In this document: in pieces, positions 14,164 through 21,969 of the stretch
How the letters are laid out: every line of letters begins with the position of its first letter
Position numbering within the stretch: the stretch's first letter is position 1
Assembly: GCA_902801485.1 (NCBI GenBank)
Contig: CADCIP010000028.1
Location: 1-45,536 of the forward strand
Length of the DNA: 45,536 bases
Direction: 5' to 3'
Source: an uncultured Bacteroidales bacterium
Lineage (GTDB): Bacteria > Bacteroidota > Bacteroidia > Bacteroidales > Bacteroidaceae
Program-made: the position numbers and the translations under genes
Notes under the pieces: model-generated
Told to the model about the DNA's origin: nothing
What the model saw: the letters and a program-made list of their open reading frames with translations, nothing else
The model's database searches: none

Positions 14164-14171
14164 AAATATAT

Positions 14172-14209
14172 AACGAGACTCAATGTTGGCATTGAGTCTC
14201 GTTCTTTTT
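14172..14209 (+). terminator. Rho-independent terminator of the tRNA cluster
   Basis: A perfect 14-base stem AACGAGACTCAATG/CATTGAGTCTCGTT with a TTGG loop, followed by CTTTTT. The outer stem bases repeat the CTCGTT/AACGAG pair found in the tRNA trailers. Confidence 0.9.
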
Positions 14210-14220
14210 GTGTGTATTTT

Positions 14221-15282
14221 TTATCTTCTTCCCCGTGATACACTTCCTCCACTGCTACCTCCTCTTGAACCACCGCTGAATCCCCCTCTTGAGCCATCGC
14301 TGAATCCTCCCCTGCTTGAGCTGGGATTGTTAAATCCTCCTCTGCCAGGGTTTGATACGCTTGGTCTGTTATAGCTTCTGTTTGATTCTGAATATCTTGA
14401 GTTGTTGACGCTACCTCTTGAGTTGGGGGTGCTAGGACTACTGTAGTATCCTCTGCTTGTGCTTGTGTTCCTTGAACCTCCGAAATCTCTATTGTGATTG
14501 TAGTTTCTTGTGTTTTCGTTGTATCTGTTTGTGTCATAATTTCGAGTAGAACGGTTTTCTGTTCCATTGTATCCTCGCGGTTTTGTGGTGATGTCGCCCC
14601 TTCCATAGCCACCCCTGCCATGATAATCGTTTCTGGAATTTCTTGAACTGCTGTTACTAAATGAGTTACCTCGGTCCGTTCTGTTGTTTCCTCTGTCTGG
14701 AATATCGATGTGATAACCATCTCCATTAATTCTTCTTCCCCTTCCAGATGAAAAAGAACTTCTTCCTGTACTTCTTGCGGTCCGTACTGCTATTGGTTGA
14801 TTTCCACGCAAGCCGCCATTCCATGCAGGGCGTCTGTCTGCATAATAACCATTATAATGATAAATGCGTCCATGCCCACCTCGGTAACTATAATAAACAG
14901 TAGGGTAGCTATAATAGAAGTAACCATGATTATAATGAGTATAAATAGGGAAATACCATCCGTTAGATCTCCAATATACGGGGCGTATAAAGTAATCGGC
15001 TGCCAACATTATGCTATATTGCCAGTCGTAAAGTATATGGCGGAAGTCTGACAGACGATATGAGAGATAGTCTCCATACAAGTCTGCTTCGCTGTTCAGT
15101 GACAAGAAGTAATCCAGATTAATTTCGTAGGCATCATTGTATTGCTGGTCATTCAAGTTTAACTCGTATGCCATTTTGTCTGTCAGATATAATGCCTCTT
15201 CGCGAGCACGTTCATAACTCATTGCATTGGCAGCCTGCCACGTTGCAAATATCAGTAAAAACGAAATAATGTACCTTTTCAT
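14221..15282 (-). CDS. Secreted Tyr-rich protein with Gly/Ser/Arg/Asn low-complexity tail
   Basis: A 353-residue exported protein starting at ATG 15280-15282 with signal peptide MKRYIISFLLIFATWQAANA. Residues about 21-95 look helical and folded (REEALYLTDKMAYELNLNDQQ). Residues about 95-145 are very rich in Tyr, His and Gly (YYSYPTVYYSY), and the last 200 residues are disordered, with Arg/Asn/Ser/Gly runs and repeated GSRGGFS-like units. I do not recognise a family with known function. The N-terminal part recalls small helical periplasmic proteins seen repeatedly in Bacteroidales. A role at the cell surface or in polyanion binding is only a guess from composition. Confidence 0.75.
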   Translation of the reverse strand: MKRYIISFLLIFATWQAANAMSYERAREEALYLTDKMAYELNLNDQQYNDAYEINLDYFLSLNSEADLYGDYLSYRLSDFRHILYDWQYSIMLAADYFIRPVYWRSNGWYFPIYTHYNHGYFYYSYPTVYYSYRGGHGRIYHYNGYYADRRPAWNGGLRGNQPIAVRTARSTGRSSFSSGRGRRINGDGYHIDIPDRGNNRTDRGNSFSNSSSRNSRNDYHGRGGYGRGDITTKPRGYNGTENRSTRNYDTNRYNENTRNYNHNRDFGGSRNTSTSRGYYSSPSTPNSRGSVNNSRYSESNRSYNRPSVSNPGRGGFNNPSSSRGGFSDGSRGGFSGGSRGGSSGGSVSRGRR

Positions 15283-15306
15283 AACTTGTGGATTTTGTTT
15301 CTTTTG

Positions 15307-15314
15307 CAAAGGTA
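15307..15314 (-). promoter_or_regulatory. -7 box of the Tyr-rich secreted protein gene
   Basis: TACCTTTG on the minus strand, 25 bases before the chosen ATG. It supports the start at 15282 over the upstream ATG at 15309. Confidence 0.6.
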
Positions 15315-15376
15315 CAAATTAACATTTAGCTCCTAAGTGGATTTTCCCTAATAGTTGGTAGGGATTTCCTTATCCT

Positions 15377-16192
15377 TTATAATACGCACTCAAAAGTAAA
15401 ATGTTCTTTGTCAATCTCGCTAAGATCTGTTTCGTTACGGAATAGACCAAAAACTGTACTTCCGCTTCCACTCATGCAAGCATAAGAGGCTCCAATCCGG
15501 TAGAGTTGGTTACGAAGTTTTTTGATTGTTGGATGATGGGGGAAAACACTCTTTTCAAAGTCGTTAAATATTGTCTCTTTCCAGAGTATAACTGGTTTCT
15601 TAACTTCCTCTTTTATATTATATTTTGATGGAATAGGTTTAATTAAAGCATAAGCTTCTTTTGTCGATACATAATCATTTGGTTTTACTAAAACTAGATG
15701 CCAACCGGAAAGGTCAATTTCTATAGGTGAAAAAACGTTTCCTATACCTTCTGCATAAACAGGTTTGCATTGTATGAAGAAAGGGCAGTCTGCTCCTAAT
15801 CGAGATATCATTTGCTCCATCTTTTGGTTTGTCAGTCCCAATGCGAGATGTTTGTTTAATTCTTTTATAACAGCAGCTGCATCGCTGCTACCGCCGCCTA
15901 AGCCTGCACCGCTGGGAATGTTCTTCTTTAGTGAGATGTGAACAGGAGGTACAAAGCAGTTATTCTCGCGTAGTAGTCTAACAGCTTTAAGTACCAAATT
16001 GTCGTTGGGATTACCCTCTAATTTGTGTCCTCCCAATGAAATCTTATCAGTTTCAGACTGCACTATGGAGATCTCGTCGTAGAGTGGAACGGGGTAAAAG
16101 ATGGTTTCCAGATTGTGGAATCCATCAGATCTTTTGGATATAATATTCAACCCGATATTTATTTTGCAGCAGGCTGTAGTTTTGATATACAT
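15377..16192 (-). CDS. ispE: 4-diphosphocytidyl-2-C-methyl-D-erythritol kinase
   Basis: A 271-residue GHMP kinase that phosphorylates CDP-methylerythritol in the non-mevalonate isoprenoid pathway. The N-terminal CKINIGLNIISKRSDGFHNLET motif carries K10; the glycine-rich ATP loop PSGAGLGGGSSDAAA spans 93-107; the catalytic Asp is D135 in RLGADCPFF; and the GHMP C-terminal motif CMSGSGSTVFGLF is present. Length is normal. The gene is monocistronic, divergent from the rnf operon. Confidence 0.96.
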   Translation of the reverse strand: MYIKTTACCKINIGLNIISKRSDGFHNLETIFYPVPLYDEISIVQSETDKISLGGHKLEGNPNDNLVLKAVRLLRENNCFVPPVHISLKKNIPSGAGLGGGSSDAAAVIKELNKHLALGLTNQKMEQMISRLGADCPFFIQCKPVYAEGIGNVFSPIEIDLSGWHLVLVKPNDYVSTKEAYALIKPIPSKYNIKEEVKKPVILWKETIFNDFEKSVFPHHPTIKKLRNQLYRIGASYACMSGSGSTVFGLFRNETDLSEIDKEHFTFECVL

Positions 16193-16211
16193 GTATTTTA
16201 TCTTTTTTATG

Positions 16212-16219
16212 CAAAGTTA
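16212..16219 (-). promoter_or_regulatory. -7 box of ispE
   Basis: TAACTTTG on the minus strand, about 20 bases before the ispE ATG. Confidence 0.55.
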
Positions 16220-16316
16220 CTTCTTTGATGTATGTATTAGTGAGTATGTATGCTTAAAAAGTGTTAAAGGGAGCATACATCAATTTTATTATAATGTATA
16301 TAAGGAAAAAAAAACG

Positions 16317-16324
16317 TACCTTTG
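16317..16324 (+). promoter_or_regulatory. -7 box of the rseC-rnf operon
   Basis: TACCTTTG just after a run of nine A bases. The ATG of rseC follows 22 bases later. The A-rich tract upstream may act as an UP-like element; no TTTG is found at the standard spacing. Confidence 0.6.
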
Positions 16325-16345
16325 TATGCTATTAAAGAAGAATCC

Positions 16346-16768
16346 ATGCCAAAAGAAACAGAAGTAATAAGACATGAGGGTGTTGTTGAGAATATCTGCG
16401 ACAATATGTGTTATGTTCGTATCCTTCAAAATTCTGCTTGCTCTGGATGTTCTGTGCAGCGTTTATGTAATAGTAGCGAGAGTAAGGAAAGAATTATATC
16501 ATTGCCTTTGAATGGGGCAGAATTGGAAGTTGGTGATATCGTAAACGTTGAATGTTCTGTTGTTCAAGGCCTTCGTGCGGTATATATATGCTACCTTATC
16601 CCCCTGTTTTTAATGATGATTTCCCTATTTGTTAGCGTTAAATTATGGGGTGATTTAGTAGGTGTTTTAGTTTCTTTGACAGCTCTTTCTGTCTATTATT
16701 GTGTATTATATATGTTTAGAAACTACATTGGTAAACACTTTTGTTTTACCATTCAAAATAATAAATAA
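16346..16768 (+). CDS. RseC/MucC-family (SoxR-reducing system) membrane protein
   Basis: A 140-residue inner-membrane protein of the RseC/MucC family. The N-terminal soluble part has a Cys cluster (CDNMCYVRI, SACSGCSVQRLC), and two transmembrane helices follow (GLRAVYICYLIPLFLMMISL and GVLVSLTALSVYYCVLYMF). In Bacteroidetes this gene is a constant first neighbour of rnfB and may help mature or reduce redox centres. It starts at ATG 16346; a TTG at 16322 lies inside the -7 box and is rejected. It is 32 bases before rnfB in the same operon. Confidence 0.88.
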   Translation: MPKETEVIRHEGVVENICDNMCYVRILQNSACSGCSVQRLCNSSESKERIISLPLNGAELEVGDIVNVECSVVQGLRAVYICYLIPLFLMMISLFVSVKLWGDLVGVLVSLTALSVYYCVLYMFRNYIGKHFCFTIQNNK

Positions 16769-16800
16769 TAACAAAAATAAATATAAATACTAATTAAACT

Positions 16801-17709
16801 ATGAATGTAATCCTTATTGCAGTAATTACTTTGGGGGTAATAGGACTAGTCTCATCACTGGTACTTTATTTCATATCCCACAAGTTTGCTGTACATGAAG
16901 ATCCACGCATTGCGCAGGTTTCAGATGTGCTGCCGCAGGCTAACTGTGGCGGTTGCGGCTATCCGGGCTGTTCCGGTTTTGCTGCCGCATGTGTCAAAGC
17001 TGCCGATGCTGGAAGTTTGGAGGGCAAGTTATGCCCTGTAGGTGGCCAGCCCGTGATGGAGCAGGTTGCCGGAATTCTAGGAATGGCTGCTGTGGCAAGT
17101 GCTCCGAAAGTTGCTGTTGTCCGTTGTAACGGAACGTGTGAAAATCGTCCTCGCAATGCAGAGTTCAATGGTGCTCATAGCTGCCGTGTTCAACAAATGA
17201 CGGGTATGGGCGAAACGGCCTGCGGCTATGGTTGCTTAGGATGTGGCGATTGTGTTAAGAAATGCCAGTTTGGTGCTCTTTCAATGGATGTCACAACTGG
17301 ATTGCCTGTCGTAGATGAAGATAAGTGTACGGCTTGTGGCGCTTGTTCGAAGGCATGTCCGAGAGGAATCATAGAAATTCGTCTTAAAGGTCCGAAAGGA
17401 CGTAGGGTAGTTGTTCTTTGTAACAACAAAGACAAGGGTGCCGTTGCCAACAAGGCATGTAAGGCTTCATGTATTGGTTGTGGCAAATGTGTAAAGACAT
17501 GTGATAAATTCGAAGCCATCACACTTGAGAACAATTTAGCTTACATTGATGCGGAAAAGTGCAAAATGTGCCGTAAGTGCGAGGAAGCGTGTCCCAAGGG
17601 AGCAATTCATGCCTTTAATTTCCCTCCACGTAAGCCAAAAGCTGAAGAATCAACAATTCAGAGTACTCAGACTCCGATGCAGAATGCTGAACCATCAAAA
17701 GCTGAATAA
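16801..17709 (+). CDS. rnfB: Rnf complex subunit B, iron-sulfur electron-transfer subunit
   Basis: A 302-residue subunit that takes electrons from reduced ferredoxin into the Rnf complex. It has an N-terminal membrane anchor (residues 1-27), a Fes-type 4Fe-4S domain with NCGGCGYPGC (C49, C52, C57) and a further Cys in KLCPVGG (C78), then several ferredoxin-like clusters: CLGCGDCVKKC, CTACGACSKACP, CIGCGKCVKTC and CKMCRKCEEACP. The last 25 residues are a Pro/Glu/Gln-rich tail. It is followed three bases later by rnfC. Confidence 0.97.
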   Translation: MNVILIAVITLGVIGLVSSLVLYFISHKFAVHEDPRIAQVSDVLPQANCGGCGYPGCSGFAAACVKAADAGSLEGKLCPVGGQPVMEQVAGILGMAAVASAPKVAVVRCNGTCENRPRNAEFNGAHSCRVQQMTGMGETACGYGCLGCGDCVKKCQFGALSMDVTTGLPVVDEDKCTACGACSKACPRGIIEIRLKGPKGRRVVVLCNNKDKGAVANKACKASCIGCGKCVKTCDKFEAITLENNLAYIDAEKCKMCRKCEEACPKGAIHAFNFPPRKPKAEESTIQSTQTPMQNAEPSKAE

Positions 17710-17712
17710 AGT

Positions 17713-19059
17713 ATGAAAACATTTCACATAGGCGGTGTTCATCCCGCAGAGAACAAACTGTCTGCTGGTAGTCCCATCCGTGAGGCTGCTCTGCCCAAGC
17801 AGGCTGTTTTCAGTATGTTCCAACATATTGGTGCTCCGGCCAAACCAGTCGTTCAGAAAGGCGATGTGGTTAAGGTTGGAACTCTATTGGCAGAGGCTGG
17901 AGGCTTTGTAAGTGCTCCTATTTATAGTTCCGTAAGCGGTAAAGTAAATAAAATTGATGCTGTTCTAGATGCCAGTGGCACCCGACGAATGGCGGTAATT
18001 GTTGATGTAGAAGGGGATGAATGGGAAGAAAGTATCGACCGTTCAAAAGACATTGTTCGTCTATCAGATCGTCCTGAGCTTGACAGTAAGACTATTGTAG
18101 AAAAAATAAAGAATGCTGGCATTGTAGGACTCGGAGGAGCAACGTTTCCCTGTCATGTTAAGTTGACTCCTCCTCCGGGTTCTAAAGCAGATTGTGTTAT
18201 AATCAATGCTGTAGAATGTGAGCCATATCTTACAGCAGACCATCGACTTATGTTAGAGCATCCCGAAGAGATTCTCGTTGGAGTCGATCTCATTATGAAG
18301 GCTGTTAATGTTACAAAAGGCTATGTCGGCATTGAGAACAACAAACCCGATGCTATAAAGTTGATGACGGAAAAAGCGAAGCAATATCCTAACATCGAAA
18401 TTGTTTCCCTTAAGGTTAAATATCCCCAAGGTGGTGAAAAGCAGTTGATAGATGCGGTTATTGGAAGACAGGTTCCTGCTCCCCCTGCTATCCCTATTAA
18501 TGTAGGTGCTGTTGTACAGAATGTAGGTACGGCTTTTGCTATTTACGAGGCAGTAATGAAGAATAAACCTCTTGTTGACCGTATCATTACCGTTACAGGT
18601 AAAAGTGTGAAGAATCCCAGTAATCTTCTGGCCCGTCTTGGTACTCCATTTCAGCTATTGATAGACGAATGTGGTGGCTTACCTGAAGATACAGGCAAGA
18701 TAATTGGCGGTGGTCCTATGATGGGTAAAGCTTTGCTCAGTCTTGAGGTTCCAATGACAAAAGGATCCAGTGGTCTGCTTCTTATGAATGAAAAAGAAGC
18801 ACGTCGTTCTGAACCACAGCCATGTATCCGCTGTGCTAAGTGTGTAGGTGCTTGTCCTATGGGACTTGAACCTTTCTTGTTAAGTAAAGTTTCTGCTATG
18901 GAAGAGTGGGAGATAGCTGAGAAGAATGATATAGTCAGTTGTATCGAGTGTGGAAGCTGTCAGTTTACTTGTCCTAGTAACCGTCCCTTGCTTGATATGA
19001 TTCGTGTTGGGAAGACAACCGTCATGGGAATTATTCGCAGCAGAACTTCTAAGAGTTGA
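17713..19059 (+). CDS. rnfC: Rnf complex subunit C, NADH-binding flavoprotein
   Basis: A 448-residue peripheral subunit that carries the NAD(H) site and FMN and passes electrons through two 4Fe-4S clusters. GLGGATFPCHVKLTPP and INAVECEPYLTADHR match the NuoF-like flavin and NADH fold, followed by a SLBB region. Two cluster motifs close the protein: CIRCAKCVGACP and CIECGSCQFTCP. It lacks the long Ala-rich C-terminal extension found in many gammaproteobacterial RnfC proteins. Confidence 0.97.
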   Translation: MKTFHIGGVHPAENKLSAGSPIREAALPKQAVFSMFQHIGAPAKPVVQKGDVVKVGTLLAEAGGFVSAPIYSSVSGKVNKIDAVLDASGTRRMAVIVDVEGDEWEESIDRSKDIVRLSDRPELDSKTIVEKIKNAGIVGLGGATFPCHVKLTPPPGSKADCVIINAVECEPYLTADHRLMLEHPEEILVGVDLIMKAVNVTKGYVGIENNKPDAIKLMTEKAKQYPNIEIVSLKVKYPQGGEKQLIDAVIGRQVPAPPAIPINVGAVVQNVGTAFAIYEAVMKNKPLVDRIITVTGKSVKNPSNLLARLGTPFQLLIDECGGLPEDTGKIIGGGPMMGKALLSLEVPMTKGSSGLLLMNEKEARRSEPQPCIRCAKCVGACPMGLEPFLLSKVSAMEEWEIAEKNDIVSCIECGSCQFTCPSNRPLLDMIRVGKTTVMGIIRSRTSKS

Positions 19060-19093
19060 TAGTTTAGTGTTTAGAGATTATTATTAAATTACA

Positions 19094-20077
19094 ATGAAAC
19101 CAATTATATCATTATCACCACATGTTCACGGAGGAGATTCTGTACAGAAGAATATGTATGGTGTATGTATTGCTTTAGTGCCGGCTCTTATTGTCAGCCT
19201 ATGGTTTTTTGGCCTTGGAGCTGCTATTGTGCTTGCCACATCTGTTGTCTCCTGCGTTTTCTTTGAATGGGCCATCACAAAGTTTATTCTTGGCAGAAAT
19301 ACTTGTACGATTTTGGATGGTAGCGCCATTCTAACAGGTCTTTTGCTCGGTTTTAATTTGCCCAGTAATCTGCCCATCTGGATTATTATCATTGGTGCGC
19401 TTTTCGCTATTGGCGTAGGAAAGATGACTTTTGGCGGCTTAGGGCAGAATCCCTTTAATCCTGCTTTGGTTGGCCGCGTTTTCTTGCTGATTAGTTTTCC
19501 TGTTCAGATGACGACATGGCCAGAGGTACATCAGACATTTGCTTATACTGATGCGACCACTGCGGCTACTCCTTTGAGTATTATGCAGGAAGCTATTTCA
19601 TCTGGTGACCCAACCGTATTGAGCAAGTTGCCCAGTTTCGAAGATATGCTTGTTGGTGTTACCGGTGGCTCTCTAGGTGAAGTTAGTGCACTTTGCTTGT
19701 TGGTAGGCTGCTTATTTATGATTTGGAGAAAGATTATTACCTGGCATATTCCTGTTAGTATAATAGGTACTGTTGCTGTATTTGCTGCCATTCTACATGC
19801 ATGCAGTCCTGTTTATGCTATGCCTACCCAAGTACTATGCAGTGGTGGTCTGATGCTTGGAGCCTGCTTCATGGCTACAGATTATGTTACTTCTCCCATG
19901 ACTGCTAAGGGGCAGATTGTTTATGGCGTTTGCATTGGTATTCTAACGGTAATCATACGTAACTGGGGCGCATATCCTGAGGGAATGTCATTCGCAATTC
20001 TCATCATGAATGCATTCACTCCTCTTATTAATACATATTGTAAACCAAAAAGATTCGGAGAGGAGGTAAAGAAATGA
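19094..20077 (+). CDS. rnfD: Rnf complex subunit D, FMN-bearing membrane subunit
   Basis: A 327-residue integral membrane subunit with about nine hydrophobic helices. It carries a covalently bound FMN on a Thr; the motif here reads DATTAATPLS, which places it at T159. GKMTFGGLGQNPFNPALVGR is the conserved NqrB/RnfD segment. It is part of the ion-translocating core. The stop overlaps the rnfG start (ATGA). Confidence 0.96.
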   Translation: MKPIISLSPHVHGGDSVQKNMYGVCIALVPALIVSLWFFGLGAAIVLATSVVSCVFFEWAITKFILGRNTCTILDGSAILTGLLLGFNLPSNLPIWIIIIGALFAIGVGKMTFGGLGQNPFNPALVGRVFLLISFPVQMTTWPEVHQTFAYTDATTAATPLSIMQEAISSGDPTVLSKLPSFEDMLVGVTGGSLGEVSALCLLVGCLFMIWRKIITWHIPVSIIGTVAVFAAILHACSPVYAMPTQVLCSGGLMLGACFMATDYVTSPMTAKGQIVYGVCIGILTVIIRNWGAYPEGMSFAILIMNAFTPLINTYCKPKRFGEEVKK

Positions 20078-20694
20078 AAAAGCTCAAATCTACATGGTAT
20101 AATATGGCCTGCGTGCTTACAAGTATTGCTTTGGTCGCTGGCGCTGCTCTTGCCTCTGTAAATGAGTTGACAAAAGACACCATACAACAGTTAAAGGAAA
20201 AGAGCGAACAGGATGCTATTGCACAAGTTCTCGGTGGAGGTGATGTGAAAGTCCAGAAGGTTGACACCATTGCTATTAATGACTGCAATTTTGTTGTTAT
20301 GAATGCCGGAGATAAAGGAGTCGCTGTAAAGTCTGTCGATCCTATGAATGCCAGTTTTGGCGGTGGTCTAACCATTATGGTCGGTATTGATCCCAATGGT
20401 GTAGTTTTGGGGTATAGTATCTTAGAGACACACGAGACTCCTGGTCTTGGTGCAAAAGCAAATGAGTGGTTCCAGAAAGGCCAGAAGGGTGATATTATCG
20501 GACGTAATCTTACCGGGAAAGAACTTGCAGTCAGTAAGGATGGCGGAGATGTAGATGCTATTACGGCCAGCACTATTACATCCCGAGCATTCCTTCGTGC
20601 TGTAAATGCTGCAAATCAAGCTTACTATCAGACTAGATCTAAAGACAAAGATGCTGATTGTGTAAGTGGTGCTACAAAAAAGAATATTAATTAA
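20074..20694 (+). CDS. rnfG: Rnf complex subunit G, periplasmic FMN-binding subunit
   Basis: A 206-residue subunit with one N-terminal membrane helix and an FMN-binding domain facing the periplasm. LETHETPGLGAKANEWF is diagnostic for the family. The flavinylation site fits DAITASTITSR, with T167 in the place of the Thr of the usual SGATxS/T motif; the preceding Gly-Ala is replaced by Ala-Ser. A true SGAT sequence is also present at residues 198-201, near the very end. An AGAGGAGG-like tract inside the rnfD end lies just before the start. Confidence 0.95.
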   Translation: MKKLKSTWYNMACVLTSIALVAGAALASVNELTKDTIQQLKEKSEQDAIAQVLGGGDVKVQKVDTIAINDCNFVVMNAGDKGVAVKSVDPMNASFGGGLTIMVGIDPNGVVLGYSILETHETPGLGAKANEWFQKGQKGDIIGRNLTGKELAVSKDGGDVDAITASTITSRAFLRAVNAANQAYYQTRSKDKDADCVSGATKKNIN

Positions 20695-20716
20695 ATTAAG
20701 GTAAGGAGGAAACGTT

Positions 20717-21298
20717 ATGAATAATATGAAAGTTCTTTTGAACGGAATAATCAAGGAGAATCCTACCTTTGTGCTTCTCCTGGGTATGTGTCCTACACTT
20801 GGAACTACCAGCAGTGCTTTGAATGGTATGAATATGGGACTTGCTACCACAGCAGTTCTCATTTTCAGCAATCTTATAATCTCGCTTATCAAGAATCTTA
20901 TTCCCGATATGGTACGAATACCATCTTTTATAGTGGTAATAGCATCTTTGGTAACGATTTTGCAAATGCTTATCAAAGCATATGCTCCTGAGGTGGATGC
21001 CAGTTTGGGTTTGTTTATTCCACTGATTGTAGTAAACTGCATCATTTTAGGTCGTGCTGAAGCATTTGCAGCCAAAAATGGTGTTGTTAGTAGCATCTTT
21101 GACGGGATTGGTATGGGACTTGGATTTACCATCGCTCTTACGTTGTTAGGAGCCGTTCGTGAAATATTAGGAACCGGCAAGATATTCTCTTATGCGCTCT
21201 TCCCTGAGAATTATGGTGCTCTCGTATTTGTGTTGGCTCCAGGAGCGTTCATTGCTCTTGGCTACCTTATTGCTCTTGTCAACAAGATAAAATCATAA
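20717..21298 (+). CDS. rnfE: Rnf complex subunit E, membrane subunit
   Basis: A 193-residue membrane protein with six hydrophobic helices, homologous to NqrD. The family marker GMCPTLGTTSSALNGM is near the start, and VVNCIILGRAEAFA lies in the middle with the conserved Cys that helps hold the intramembrane iron centre. A clear Shine-Dalgarno-like AAGGAGGA precedes the ATG by about nine bases, unusual for this lineage. Confidence 0.96.
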   Translation: MNNMKVLLNGIIKENPTFVLLLGMCPTLGTTSSALNGMNMGLATTAVLIFSNLIISLIKNLIPDMVRIPSFIVVIASLVTILQMLIKAYAPEVDASLGLFIPLIVVNCIILGRAEAFAAKNGVVSSIFDGIGMGLGFTIALTLLGAVREILGTGKIFSYALFPENYGALVFVLAPGAFIALGYLIALVNKIKS

Positions 21299-21326
21299 AT
21301 TGTAAATTATTAAATCGTAGATAAAT

Positions 21327-21947
21327 ATGGCATACATTCTTATATTTATTACAGCGATATTTGTTAATAATATTGTTTTATCACAATTCCTTGGCATCTG
21401 TCCTTTCCTCGGTGTAAGTAAGAAAGTTGATTCTGCAATCGGAATGGGAGCCGCAGTTGCTTTTGTGCTCACACTTGCAACTATTGTTACATATTTGATT
21501 CAGAAGTATGTATTAGAGTCTTTCGGCTTGGAATATCTCCAGACCATAGCATTCATTCTTGTAATTGCCGCTTTAGTGCAGATGGTAGAGATTATTCTTA
21601 AGAAATCTGCTCCAGCACTTTATCAGGCATTAGGTGTATTTCTGCCTCTTATTACTACCAATTGTTGTATTCTTGGCGTTGCCATTCTGGTTGCAAATGG
21701 AACATATGCTTCGCAGGGGTTGGAACCCAACTTGCTTACTGGTGTTGTCTTTGCACTAAGTACGGCTATTGGATTTGCTTTGGCCCTGATAGTTTTCGCA
21801 GGTATCCGTGAACATTTAAGTTTGATGAACGTTCCCAAGGGAGTCCAGGGCATGAGTATTGCCCTCGTAACAGCAGGTCTTTTGGCAATGGCCTTTATGG
21901 GTTTCAGTGGCGTGGACAATGGCCTGAAAACTTTATTTGGTCTATAA
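21327..21947 (+). CDS. rnfA: Rnf complex subunit A, membrane subunit
   Basis: A 206-residue membrane protein homologous to NqrE and RnfE, with six helices in inverted topology to its partner. NNIVLSQFLGICPFLGVSKK and TTNCCILGVAILVAN hold the conserved Cys residues. It closes the B-C-D-G-E-A order typical of Bacteroidales. With the other subunits it makes the ferredoxin:NAD+ oxidoreductase that pumps Na+ or H+; the ion cannot be told from sequence by eye. Confidence 0.96.
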   Translation: MAYILIFITAIFVNNIVLSQFLGICPFLGVSKKVDSAIGMGAAVAFVLTLATIVTYLIQKYVLESFGLEYLQTIAFILVIAALVQMVEIILKKSAPALYQALGVFLPLITTNCCILGVAILVANGTYASQGLEPNLLTGVVFALSTAIGFALALIVFAGIREHLSLMNVPKGVQGMSIALVTAGLLAMAFMGFSGVDNGLKTLFGL

Positions 21948-21969
21948 TCATTAATTTATAATATCATTT

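Noticed and set aside
14031-14726. A 231-codon open frame on the minus strand overlapping the tRNA-Gly copy and the Tyr-rich protein gene
   Set aside because: It is an alternate frame of the repetitive Gly/Arg/Ser coding sequence, rich in Thr/Glu/Gln as expected from that repeat, and its end reads antisense through a tRNA.
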